DNA of 64,000 nt from Paragorgia papillata (taxonomy: Eukaryota; Cnidaria; Anthozoa; Scleralcyonacea; Coralliidae), in contig JAWNZC010000409.1 of assembly GCA_035771165.1 (NCBI GenBank), forward strand, positions 124,001 to 188,000, given 5' to 3'. Position numbers and translations under genes: made by a program. Under the pieces are notes generated by a model. It was not told where the DNA came from, did no database searches, and saw only the letters and a list, made by a program, of their open reading frames with translations. Below are positions 11,501 through 22,066 of the stretch, one piece after another. Numbering within the stretch: position 1 is the stretch's first letter; every line of letters begins with the position of its first letter.

Positions 11501-12754
11501 CAAATTAATAAGAAAACAAATGGCCAAAACACGTCACCATGGCTAAAGGTGAAGACAAATAACTGGGTTTCCAAAGTCTGACCATCAAAGGTTCCACTGT
11601 GCTTCCACATGCATGCTATTTTCAGACTTTCAATGTTCAATACACTGTACAAATGTTTTCCCCTCAGAGCACATTTCTCCATTACTGAGACATTCACCCC
11701 AAATTCCCCCCTGACCCTCTCTTTTAAGTTCCCCCCTAAGATTATGCAATCCCCTCCCCCAGGGGGGGTGCATATGAACCCTGGTTGAGCACTGAATTAA
11801 ACCATGCATCACTTAAATAGGGTAACTCATTTAGCATCACCCTCAAGTATAAAAATGTATTTTTTGTATACATGTAGATTAACTCCATTGATAAAACACC
11901 AGTACATTTGGTTAAATGTTTTTTTCTTTTTCACTTGTTTTTCTTTTACTCTTCTGACTTGGAAAGGTAAATAAGCCCCCCCCCCCCCATTCTTTGACTC
12001 GCAGATGGGCCAAAACTGGCATATTTGTTATTTTACTCTGCCCAATATACCTGACGACTTTACTTGTTTAAGTGAGAGTTTCCAGGAGTCAAAGGGTTAA
12101 CCCCCCTCTCTGTTATTTAAATTAAAGTACCCTGGGGGCTTAAAAGAGATACTAAAAATTATCTACAAAAGTATTACAAACGCGTGGTTTTGTCGACAAT
12201 AAATTATAAATATTAACAATAGACAATAGATAAGGTGACAAATCTGTCATTTATTAATCATTTAATACCTGGAATTGTGTTAACTATCTTCCCATCCGGA
12301 TAGGATAATTGCCAATCTTGATCCGCCTGAAAAGCTCTGTCGTGTGCCGCGTGTTTTTCTATGGCCTTCTTGAGCAGCTCTGATTTGTCGATTGATGATA
12401 AGACTTTAAGGCACAACGGTTTCCCTCTAATTGCCTTTAACTCACCTTCGCTTGAACACGACATCAACCCGATATTGATTCGAGCTTCGCAGACTTTATT
12501 CTTTCCTTTATTATTACAACCAAATCCGCTAGACTTCGAGACCCTTTCCTGGCCCTTTTGTCTTTGAAATTCGCTGAATGTTGGCACACTGGTTTTTGTC
12601 GACTCTTGAGTCGGACTGTAGACATCTCGTGTCGCGGCCGATGCCTGTGTTGAAGATGATGTGCTAGGCAGGTTCTGAAATGATGCACTTTACCACATTT
12701 TGGACAATAAGTGTAGGTAGTAAGTAATCCTGTTTGACAGTTAAAACACCTCAT
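8575..12754 (-). pseudogene. Transposon-borne CUE + HECT E3 ubiquitin ligase, disrupted
   Basis: Read leftward: a zinc ribbon (CFNC, ten residues, CPKCG) just after the ATG at 12754; a basic region; a segment ending at 12269 with a GT donor; an intron 10436-12268; exon 2 from 10435 (acceptor TTTAG). It continues through repeated QPNISHSAT units, a CUE-like ubiquitin-binding motif (LKDIFPGTSP, then LEEAVQLLI) and the HECT N-lobe (VDQGGPKREFF). The HECT C-lobe with catalytic Cys in SANTCGNVLKLP ends at 8575. HECT enzymes pass ubiquitin through that Cys to a substrate. Lesions: a frame change near 12688, another near 9460 and an in-frame stop at 9196-9198. Either this copy is dead or the assembly carries errors. 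A role in modifying host or transposase proteins is inference. Confidence 0.8.
10436..12268 (-). other. Intron of the HECT gene
   Basis: Bounded on the minus strand by a GT donor after the codons for NTIP (GTATTAAA) and a pyrimidine-rich TTTAG acceptor. Joining the borders restores the protein frame across the split Gly codon. The intron holds C-rich tracts near 11284-11300 and 11976-11990 and no convincing gene. Confidence 0.65.
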
Positions 12755-12850
12755 TTTTATTTGTGCATACCATATTTGCTGATACAAAACACTATCGAGC
12801 TAATCTCGTTCCCAGAGCCAAACTTTCCCGGCCGCGCGAGGGAATTGGGT

Positions 12851-13323
12851 AGTGTTTTGACAATTTGGTATTGTTTTGAGACTTTGTAAGTGTTTCGAAA
12901 CGTTGCAAGTGTTTTTGTGATTTGTTAATGTTTTGAGTATTTGCTGGTGCTTTGAGAATTTATTTGTGTTTTGAGGATTTGGTTGCATGTGTTTTGAGGA
13001 TTTGATTGTGTTTTGGGGATTTGGTTGTGTTTTGAGGATTTGGTTGTGTTTTGAGGATTTGGTTGTGTTTTGAGGATTTGATTGTGTTTTGGGGATTTGG
13101 TTGTGTTTTGAGGATTTGGTTGTGTTTTGAGAATTTGGTTTCGTTTTTCGTACTTGACAGTGTTTCATGCATTTGGTAGTGTTTTCGGGCGATAATTTGG
13201 TAGTGTTTTGTTAATTTATTAGTGTTTTGAAGATTTGGTAGTGTTTTAGCATCCTTTTGCGGGTGTTTAGCGAATTTGTTTGTGTTTTAGATATTTGTTT
13301 GTGTTTTGCACTTATGGGCCACC
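12851..13323 (-). repeat. Right terminal inverted repeat array of the integrase/HECT transposon
   Basis: Inverted counterpart of the array at 5319-5755. Read on the minus strand from 13323 it shows the same order of unit variants (AAACACCCGCAAAAGGATGC, then a unit with ATTATCGCCCG, then ATGCATGAAACACTG) before the uniform inner units. One inner region has an extra GCATGT insertion near 12985. Similarity to the left array is high but not perfect. Confidence 0.9.
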
Positions 13324-13327
13324 GTAG

Positions 13328-13850
13328 TTACGTCAGGCTAGCGTTTCCCGCGCGCTGGGAGGAAAATGTAAAATGCGGTGTTCTAATGTAGTGAGCGTAC
13401 GCGAGCTAAGTATACTTTTATTGATTGTCCTTTCAACGTTGTTGACAGATGTGCTGCAAATGTCATTAACGCCCAATCGCTTGCTGGTAGTGGTGACCCA
13501 CTTCCATTCATGCATCGACTCCAGTAACAAAAGTCTAGAAATCTGCGTTGAGCTGTCGAGTATGTTCGCCTAGTAGAACTGGCTATGTCTTGGTACATCA
13601 GACTAACTGTCGTGCATCTCAATTAAAGATTCGAGGTCAGACGAACTAGCAAATCTTGCGGAATGTCGACGGGATTCGGTCGAGCTTCTGGGGCATGACG
13701 AAAGAATGCCTGAATGCGAAATCGTGAAAGAGCGTCAGCAATGATATTGGTTTTTCCCGGGACGTGCGCTGCTGTCACTTTAAAAAAATTGTGTTGTACC
13801 GTGATAAGACATAGTAAAAATAACTGACTGCGCCATGCAGCTTGGCCACA
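13328..13850 (-). pseudogene. DIRS-like retrotransposon remnant: RNase H end and tyrosine recombinase start
   Basis: On the minus strand from about 13850 the translation shows an RNase H tail (VTAAHVPGKTNIIADALSRF). After an in-frame TAA near 13624 comes the N-terminal SAM-like domain of a tyrosine recombinase (IASSTRRTYSTAQRRFLDFC, then a VYLARVRSLH segment). The order RT/RNase H then tyrosine recombinase in one frame is that of DIRS elements as found in cnidarians. The fragment ends where the DNA transposon's right TSD begins, and the recombinase catalytic domain (R-H-R-Y) is missing. Defective. Confidence 0.75.
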
Positions 13851-14097
13851 ATTTGTCTATAATATGTTGCATATTAGCGTTTAGTCCTTGGTAAAACTAA
13901 ATAAATTTCCGAAATTCTGCACGCATACTAAAGCTTTGTCGTGCTTAGCGTGACCGAGTCATTGTCCTAAATTGCTATACATGCACGCCCCCCCTGTTTA
14001 TTAATGACAAGTGAGTAGACGTATATTTGATCGGAGTTATGTTTCGTCTCCGAGTTTAACGTCACGTCAACCCTCCCCCCCGTTCATTCAAAGCCCG

Positions 14098-14565
14098 TTA
14101 CGACCCCCGGGTGTTTACAAGCATCAGTGGGACCCCCCGTTTGTTAAAAATATGAGTCCGGGTTTTACAGATTTTTGAGTCCAGTCCAGTCCAGTCCAGT
14201 CCAGTCCGGGTTTTACAGTATGCCCACGCTGTAGAGTCTCTAGCCAAAACGGCAACGCGTATTCCCCCGAATAATGCACAGTGCCTGTTCTCGGTCTGGG
14301 TCTGTTCCCAGTGTCGTGTGCGCAGTTTCTTTGCTGTTGATTCTTTGCGATTTCGCTTACGTATATAAAGTCGCCGCCAATGGCGCCAAATACTGTCACA
14401 ACGCTCGTAGCAAGTCGTGGCTGCTTTGCAGTTTGGGCACAGTATCGTATCTTCGTTCATCGCAACGAAAACACGACATTTCTTGGGTATTCCCCCTTGT
14501 TCCTCAAACCACTTGACCAAATTCGTGTCGGTTAGCGCATTTGGTCCATGGGGAAGTAACCACAT
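14098..14565 (-). CDS. Unrecognised reading frame with a CPNC...CYERC motif
   Basis: A 154-codon frame in a somewhat GC-richer stretch. The N-terminal 60 residues contain CPNCKAATTCYERC, which could bind a metal; the rest is basic. The C-terminal third runs through a TCCAG microsatellite (14178-14207), so at least that part is unlikely to be real protein. No splice evidence was worked out. I do not recognise the family and it could be chance. Confidence 0.2.
   Translation of the reverse strand: MWLLPHGPNALTDTNLVKWFEEQGGIPKKCRVFVAMNEDTILCPNCKAATTCYERCDSIWRHWRRLYIRKRNRKESTAKKLRTRHWEQTQTENRHCALFGGIRVAVLARDSTAWAYCKTRTGLDWTGLDSKICKTRTHIFNKRGVPLMLVNTRGS
14178..14207. repeat. TCCAG pentanucleotide microsatellite
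   Basis: Six tandem copies of a five-base unit read as TCCAG on the plus strand (CTGGA on the other). Confidence 0.9.
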
Positions 14566-16690
14566 GTTGTGTGACCTTTGTGCTCAGCCTCTGGCGCTTT
14601 TCTACTTCTCTTCGCGCGAAGTCTTACATTCTTTTAAGACCTGACTTTCCTACGTTCGTTCTGTGAAAGTATCTCCGACACCGCTTTGTTAGTCCCTGGT
14701 TTTGTCTTACCTCTGTCCCGAAAGTAGCCGAAGTATTTTCCACACGAAGAAAGATAGAGTATATTTAACATACCTTGATTGCTGTACCCTGGGCTTGGCG
14801 TCACTGCTTTACCTGATGTCGTAACCAGGAGAATGCTGCTTCAATCGCTCCAAAGATGCGACAAGAGTCGGAGCTGGCTGTTATGGCCTGCTTTCCCCGC
14901 GGTCCAATCGCTTGAGCCACTGCTTGCGCTACCACTTGGCTTAGGCCCACGAAGAATTCTCATTTTCGCAATTTTCTACTGATACTCTGCTATGTCTTCG
15001 CTGTGCCGTCAAAGGCGCAATGATCGGCAAAGCGTGGTGTGCCTCTCTCATATAAGTGGCAAATATGGAAACCAACGCGGAATTCTTCCGATTGAAACGC
15101 CGTTGACCAAACCGAACTCGCTTCCTCACCTTCCCTGCTCGAGGTAATTTCATCTAAAGGCGTTGCCATCACAAATTTTCCTCTCTCGCTGCCTTCTTTA
15201 GCTATCGACTACGCAGAATAACGGCTCTATCAAGCTGGCTCTCCAGAGCGTACTGTATGAAACCTGAGAGTTCTCGTCTCTTTAATAGGCTTGCTATCGC
15301 CCCATGCCCTGCGTGTCCCTTGGTTATAAATAACCTCATTAAAATCCTGCAAATAAAAAATAATTATCTAGTAGGAAGGAGTATGTTCTATTCTTAAAAT
15401 GCCTATCTACAGAGGCGTCAGTTCAGTTCCATTGGCGTTTTTCCGTTTTCTTTACGCGCGAGGCCTAATTCTGTAGCTACGACTGATTTCGAGGGGAAGC
15501 AGTGGGATGCACGGGACATAATGGGAGAATCAAGGATCGGGTTCACAGTCATTTCCAAGCCGCAAATGCGATGCAGGCTCTCGCACTTTTTGACGAAGAT
15601 GGTTTGTTTCAACGTTCCTGATTGGTTAATTTTGCTCTAATTACGACTTACGATTGGTGTAGAGGCTGAAATGTCATTTTGCAGGATACGCGCCTTTCTG
15701 AGTAATCAGTATGGTTATTAGCGATCACTTCTGTGCTTCTACGAGGCCATGCGCATATTCTGCGTCCTTTTTATATTCCCAACGCTCAATAGCAAGGATA
15801 TCTACAAGACCTTTATGATGAAATATTCGTGAAACTTTCATCAAGTGATTTATGCACTGAATATGACCTTACAGAGGATTGAAAAATATATATATGTATA
15901 TATATATATATAGCGAAATATCAATTGCGAGAATTTTATACAGTGAATCAGTGATGCGCTGTGAGGTCGTCAGAGGTAAGAAACCCTACAGTACTATACT
16001 GTATGATTTGAATATCATTATAGTCTTTATGATAATTTATAGATTTACTCTTGGGCTAGACTTCGCGTTTGCTTGTATTTGATCTATAACATGTTAATGA
16101 ATTGATGTTTTGTAATGAAATGTGTATCCACGGTATATCGGACGGACTCAGAGGAGGAGCGGTGGGTATCCCATAATGCACTGCGTTTCAATTATATTAT
16201 CGATTTTTCGGAGCGCGTCGCTCATTTTTCGGTAAGCTCGCTTTACGAACTCCAGCTTCGTCTGTGGCTTCGTCAGGTCAAGCCATTCGCGGCCTCATCG
16301 CAATGTGACACGCTAGGTCATGCAACGCATTCGAAACCGAAAAAATATTAGACCATCAGCACAAGCCGAAAATGCTTCTAGAAAACAAAAAATTTTGGAA
16401 ATGATGGTGGCTATATTTTCTGAATATAATCAACGTGTAGTATACAGTAGTACTCAAAGAACACTGAATAAAAGTTAACCAAAGTTCACCTTGTTCAATC
16501 AAAAGTTACTATCATTTTGTTACAAAGTCGTTGCATGGTCACGGGACATTTTTCCAATAAACTGATAACACATTTTGGAAACCTCGTAAACTTAACCCTT
16601 TCATTCCCATCGGTGCCATTTCGCACTCTTATTTTTTACTCTGTCTGACACCAGACGATTTTACTCGTCAATGGTAGACCTCCTGGGGTG
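14566..16690. other. Unassigned sequence with no supported gene
   Basis: Mixed-composition DNA. Several 60-80 codon frames occur on both strands but none shows a recognisable domain or consistent splice sites. A short TA-rich tract lies at about 15884-15912. I see no RNA gene. Confidence 0.4.
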
Positions 16691-16699
16691 TTAAACTCG

Positions 16700-17400
16700 T
16701 GTTCATTATTAAAAGAAATGATAATAAAGATCTTGAAAGCATTAACGAATGGTTAAAGGCAAACAAATTGAGTCTCGATGTAAAACAGGGTTCATGTTCA
16801 TTGCATGGGTATGATCGTAATCTTAAAAAAAATAAGAGATATACCCTATACCCTTACGCTTCTTGAATGGAAAACCATTAATGGAGTTAAGTAAGGTTAC
16901 AAAATCACTAGGGGTTTTGATTGACGGAAGACTCTCTTGGTATCTATTTCTAAAAAATAGGTTCTGCTATTGCAGGTCTACGTCAAGCTAGGCAGTTTCT
17001 TCTTAAAAAAACGTTTATTACAATATATAATTCGCTAATAAAACCTTTGTTTGAATACTGCGATATTGCTTGGGACAACATACCTTGCAGTAGTGTGACA
17101 AGAATGCAAAAGCTACAAAACCGTGCTGTCAGAGTCATTACTAGACAAGGTTATGAAATCAGATCCAGTGAAATAAGGCAACAATTAAACTGGAAAACTC
17201 TTTCATAATATCGAACTGACCATATATTAATAATGATGCACAAATAAATATCGGAATTCTTGTGATGCGCCAAGCTTTTCATGCAAAAATTTCGAGGAGT
17301 TCAAAAACCTCATCTGCAAGACCATTTTGAAATCTCTGAACTAAATGATACCTATTTACTAAGAGAACGATAAATGACTTGTTCTTCCTAAGCCACGGAC
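16700..17400 (+). pseudogene. Degenerate LINE reverse transcriptase C-terminal fragment
   Basis: Conceptual translation in shifting frames shows ESINEWLKANKLSLDV, then KSLGVLIDGRLSW, then YNSLIKPLFEYCDIAWDN, and MQKLQNRAVRVITR. These are the thumb and C-terminal signatures of a jockey/RTE-like non-LTR reverse transcriptase, different in sequence from the element at 1-1157. At least two frame changes and several small deletions are needed to follow it, so it is dead. Confidence 0.7.
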
Positions 17401-17639
17401 TGGATTTCTAATTTATTGTAAATATAGACTTGTATATACATATTGAATATATAAATGTATATGTAATTATTCGGCTTTCTTGAAAAGCAGTTGAAAAAAT
17501 CTTTTAACTGATGAATTTCCGAATTCAAATAAATATTTCTCTCTCTGTCGATTTTCTTTGTTCATCCTTTCTGGCATGAGTAAGAGTTTCCTATAGACAG
17601 CCGGCCAACCTCGATAAAAGTGTCTCAAAAACACCGTTG

Positions 17640-18600
17640 ATGGAATTTTTTATTACAAGCAAGCAACCATGCCAGATCGTATCGGATAGTATATACTTTG
17701 AACGTGAGGGGGGTTGCCAGCCATAATTTTGAATTTATATACTAAAATTTATGGTTTTTTAACACATTGGAATGGATGGGATTTCTGTGGAATCATGCAA
17801 ACTACGCTGGTGTTCTATTTTGAATGGCTCACTTCAGAATGCATCCAATCAGCGTGCGTGAAGTTGTGATTAACCTAATTCGCATAACTCACAATCATGA
17901 AACAAACAAGAAATATGGCGTAAATAAACCTAAATATGACACTTCGAAGAAAAGCTACAACAACATAAGCTTGCAAAGAATCAGAAATTAATTATATCTG
18001 GCAGCTACAGGAAAGTCTCATATTTGTAAATTACTTCGTTTTATTTTGATAATTTGCCGATACCGCCATGTATATACTGTGATAAAGCTGAGCTTTTGTA
18101 CTACGTGTAGTGTTACTTATATTGTTCCTTAGACATTTAACTCGCCGGTTCTGGCGGTTCAACAGTGCTATCTTGTGATACGCGAAAGGCAACAGGTCTA
18201 GTCATCTTGATCAGTGTCTAAGCTACATTTCTATGGTGGTTGCCTGCTTGTAACAAAAAGTTGGCTGCTTGTTATGGCTGTTCTTCGAAGTGTTATATTT
18301 AGGTGAATTTGCACCATGTTTCTTGTTTGTTTATGATTGTGAGTTATGCGAGTTAGAATAATAAGAACTTCGCGCAAGCTGATTGGATACATTCTGAATT
18401 TAGCAATTCAAATAAAACACAAACGTATATTAGACAGCTCTTTACAGATATCCCATCCATCACATTGTACTTTCAAAAAGCTCTATATTTTGTTACATGT
18501 ATATAAATCAATAATTACACATGGCAACCCCCTTCATGTTCAAAGTATGCACTATCCGATACGATTTGGCATGGTTGCCTGCTTGTAACAAAAAAATGCC
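17640..18600. repeat. Imperfect palindromic repeat, arms of about 330 bp
   Basis: The left arm (about 17640-17970) and right arm (about 18270-18600) are reverse complements with moderate divergence. Both contain ATCGTATCGGATAGT, CATCCATTCCAA-like DNA and CGCATAACTCACAATCAT in mirrored order. A short GTTGCCTGCTTGTAACAAAAA motif recurs at the centre (near 18240) and at the right edge. No coding capacity; it is probably a foldback or MITE-type non-autonomous element. Confidence 0.7.
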
Positions 18601-19075
18601 ATCAAAAGTAATATTTTGAAGCCTTGGCGCAAAATGCTAATTCTTATTTCAAGAAAAAAATTACTTATTTCAAGTCCAATATTACTTAAAACAAGTAAAT
18701 TGTTACTATTCCGCATAGTTAGAAAAGTTTTACTTACTGAGAATTCCAACCAAGAATATTTTGCTTATCAAGTAAAATAATCTTAAAACAAGAATTTTTT
18801 ATTCTTACTTTAAGTAGAAAAATACTTGATTAAATAAATATTTTCTGGTTTTAAGAAAATTATTACTTGTTTTGAGAAAAATATTACTTAAAACAAGTAA
18901 AAATTTATTATTCCGTATAGTTAGAAAACTTTTACTTGTTAGGTAAAAATACACTTGAATCAAGAATTCTTACCAAGAATATTTTTTCTTAACAAAAAAT
19001 ATATTAAATCAAGCGTTCATACCAAGAATATTTCTATACTTACTAAAAATATTATATATAAAATATACGCATCAA
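18601..19075. repeat. Low-complexity block of TTACTTGTTTT / AAGTAAAA-type motifs
   Basis: Repeated phrases such as ACTTATTTCAAG, TTACTTAAAACAAGTAA and TTCTTACCAAGAATATTTT occur in both orientations over about 450 bp, flanked by the two palindromic repeats. It is non-coding and looks like degraded simple or foldback repeat. Confidence 0.55.
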
Positions 19076-21807
19076 CTTAAAGTGCCTATCTCAGGGTTGG
19101 GGATTTTACATATTTAGGATATTTTGAACATTTTAAGAAGATTTGTAATATATCTTCTTTTCCTAAAATTTCATCTTCATGGACTTTTTTGCTGTTAAAG
19201 TTGGCGATTTTAACGATGGCCGTGAAATATTTTTACTGGGTTCTAGTCGCCGGAAGTGACGTAGAAGCAGGGAGACCTTCTCAGACAGTAACAGTGTTTA
19301 CATCGGGAGTTTCACCTTGGATTTTCTTGGCTTTATTCAGGTTATTTTGTCGGAAATTCTTTTAAAAACTATGCCAAACAGGTGCGTAGTGTTTTTACTC
19401 TCGAATGAACCGAATTGATATGCTAGAATAGCGCTGCATGCCATTCTTTTTTGCGACAATAACGATGTACAATCCCGACCTTGATCCCGACTCACGGGAG
19501 GCGAATAAAAGAAGGATAGCTTCGGGTGAAAGGAACGCCGAATTGTCAAGGATAAAGGTGTGAAATGAACGCCGACATCTACTTCTGTGACCTGTTCGTC
19601 GTTCGAAATAGTTTCAACGGGAGTATTTGGTACTAAGACGATTCACAGCAGTTTATCACGAGGAAAATCCGTCGGTGTGGCGATTACAAAACGACAACAA
19701 TAGAGCGTGGGAAAGTGACAAGAACTTGTGCATGTCATCAGTCTCGTATTTCTTTTTATCGTAGTATTGTTTGCGTTCGATCTTTGATCAAGAATATATC
19801 GAAATATACTTGACTTGGTAATGTCGTCTACCTCTGGTTCTAACACTGATAGCTAAAATGACTAGACTAGGATGTAAACATTCCGGGATACGTAATCGAG
19901 ATCGAAGACGAAGTAAAACTGTGAAAAAGGTCTACAAATTCGCTTTTGAGGGGCACGATAAGGTAAATGATTGGTAAGTTTAATTGAAAGTTGCTTTTAT
20001 CAGTGAATTTATGTTTACGTTTTATCTGCAATGTTGTTTTCACGCATTTGCTAAAACAAAGTTGTACTGCTGTCAAAGCCAAATGATTCGCATGTTTAAT
20101 TCTATTCGATATTACTGTGACACTGAACTGCTTAATGCGAATGCGAAGGCATATATATGTCAGTAAATCAAAGCTTGCATTGAAATGGTTTATAATAACA
20201 GTGATCAAGTTCTTTACACTTGTTTGCCTGGAAATCTGGTCACTGCGTCTAGCGGGACACTTACATCGAAAAATTGACAAGATAAAGTATCAAATAGAAT
20301 ATCGTACAGAAAACAGGTAGGAACTGTCTGTTGATTAATAATAGATTAATGGAATACTTGCATCCACTTTTGAAATTTGAACTTGCAGGCGACAGTATAC
20401 ATATATATACAGAGTCAATTTCTTGAAGTTTGAAGATGAAATCGCACAATTGTTGTTGTTAATCGAATTGGACGAGCACTGAATTGTGGCAATTTTGAAG
20501 AACGAAGCAATTCTATTAGCCTAGGTGAATTGTGCGCATCTGGCTTATTCGCAAGTGGAAATCGGAAAGCGAACGGGTATTCTATTAATCAATACTGACA
20601 GTATCTACCTGCTTTCTACATCTTCTATTTTATACTTTGCTTCGTCAATTCTTCGATATTTGCAGCCCGCTAGACGCCGTGACCAGATATATAACAAATA
20701 TAAACATGCGAATCATTTGGCTTTGACAGCATACAATTTCGTTTTGGCAAATATGGCCAATTGCAAATATGGCATGCCAGTATACAACATTCGATAAAAC
20801 GTAAACACAAATTCACTGATAAAGCAAACTTTCATAACTTACAAATCGTTCACCTTATTGTACCCCGCAAAGCGAATTTATAGCCATCGTAGAAGATATT
20901 TTTCAAGTCGCATTTGATCCTAAGCTCGTCTTCATACGGCCTGACAATACATTCTGATGATTCGTCTTCAGGTATAAATGGCCCAGACAGTAATACTTCG
21001 TCTTCGATCTCGATTACGTATCCCGGAATGTTTACCTCCTAGGCTAGTAATTTTGGCTATCAGCATTAGAACCAGAGGTAGACGACATTACCAAGTCAAG
21101 TATATTTCGATATATTCTTGATCAAAGATCGAATTCGATAAAAAGAAATATGAGACTGATAACATGCACAAGTTCTTGTCACTTTCCGGAAAAACACGCT
21201 CTATTGTTGTCGTCTTGTAATCGCCACACCGATGGGTTTTCCTCGTGATAAACTGCTGTGAATCGTCCTTAGTACCAAACTACTTCGGACAACGAACAGG
21301 TCATAGAAGTAGATGTCGGCGTTCATTTCACACCTTTATCCTTGACAAATCGGCGTTTCCCGAAGCTATCCTTTTATTCGCCTCCTGTGAGTCGGGAATC
21401 GGGATTGTACATTGTTATTGTCGCAAAAAAGAATGGCATACAGCGCTATTCTAGCATATCAATTGGGTTCATTCGAGAGTAAAAACACTACGCACCTGTT
21501 TGGCATAGTTTTTAAAAGAATTTCCGACAAAATAACCTGAATAAAGCCAAGAAAACCCAAGGTGAACCGTAAACTCCCGATGTAAACACTGTTACTGTCT
21601 GAGAAGGTCTCCCTGCTCCTACGTCACTTCCGGCGACTAGAACCCAGTAAAAAATTTTCACGGCCATTGTCAAAATCGCCAAATTTAACAGCAAAAAAGT
21701 CCATGAAGATGAAATTTTAGGAAAAGAAGATATATTACAAATCTTCTTAAAATGTTCAAAATATCCTAAATATGTAAAATCCCCAACCCTGAGATAGGCA
21801 CTTTAAG
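19076..21807. repeat. 2.7-kb palindrome (long inverted repeat)
   Basis: The sequence read inward from 19076 (CTTAAAGTGCCTATCTCAGG) is mirrored from 21807 inward. The arms stay alignable to about 20160 on the left and about 20690 on the right, through shared landmarks (ATTCCGGGATACGTAATCGA, TGTTTACGTTTTATC, ATGATTCGCATGTTTA). Divergence is a few per cent with some indels. The centre contains a TATACATATATATACAGAG segment. The proximal part and loop (about 20277-20820) recur once more at 52156-52693. No coding frame is shared between the arms, so this is probably a non-autonomous foldback element. Confidence 0.8.
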
Positions 21808-22066
21808 ACTTCTTAAGAATAAGATTAAAATATATTTATACCTATACATAACAACATAACATGATGAAATTAATCCAGATTTCTCTAAAAACCGCTACAA
21901 TCCAAAATTTAAATATTTAATAAAGCATAAGTCAAATATATGATCAAGTCATGTTACAATCCAAAAAAGTATATATCCATGCACTAATTACGTAATTTAA
22001 ATATACAATCAAGTAATATGTCTAAAGAAAATGTGGCATGCATTAGCTAAAAATGTAGAGTTTTTC
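21808..22066. other. Short AT-rich spacer
   Basis: AT-rich DNA between the palindrome and the last exon of the minus-strand gene. It would contain that gene's 3' UTR; no poly(A) signal was assigned. Confidence 0.4.

Larger units (their letters stand above)
5319..13323. mobile_element. 8.0-kb DNA transposon with integrase-type transposase and HECT E3 ligase
   Basis: Both ends begin GGTGGCCCATA when read inward, and both are followed by inverted arrays of a 19-bp unit. The direct duplication GTAG lies at 5315-5318 and 13324-13327, giving a 4-bp target duplication. Two genes run inward from the ends: a transposase on the plus strand (about 5894-7126) and a HECT-domain gene on the minus strand (12754-8575), meeting around 7.1-8.6 kb. 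Both carry lesions, so this copy looks inactive. The transposase has an IS3/retroviral-like DDE core; comparison with the IS3EU and Ginger superfamilies would settle the class, and I do not assign it firmly. Confidence 0.85.

Noticed and set aside
12960..13172. Minus-strand Asn/Gln/Lys-rich repeat proteins
   Set aside because: They are the right TIR array of the transposon read through, not genes.
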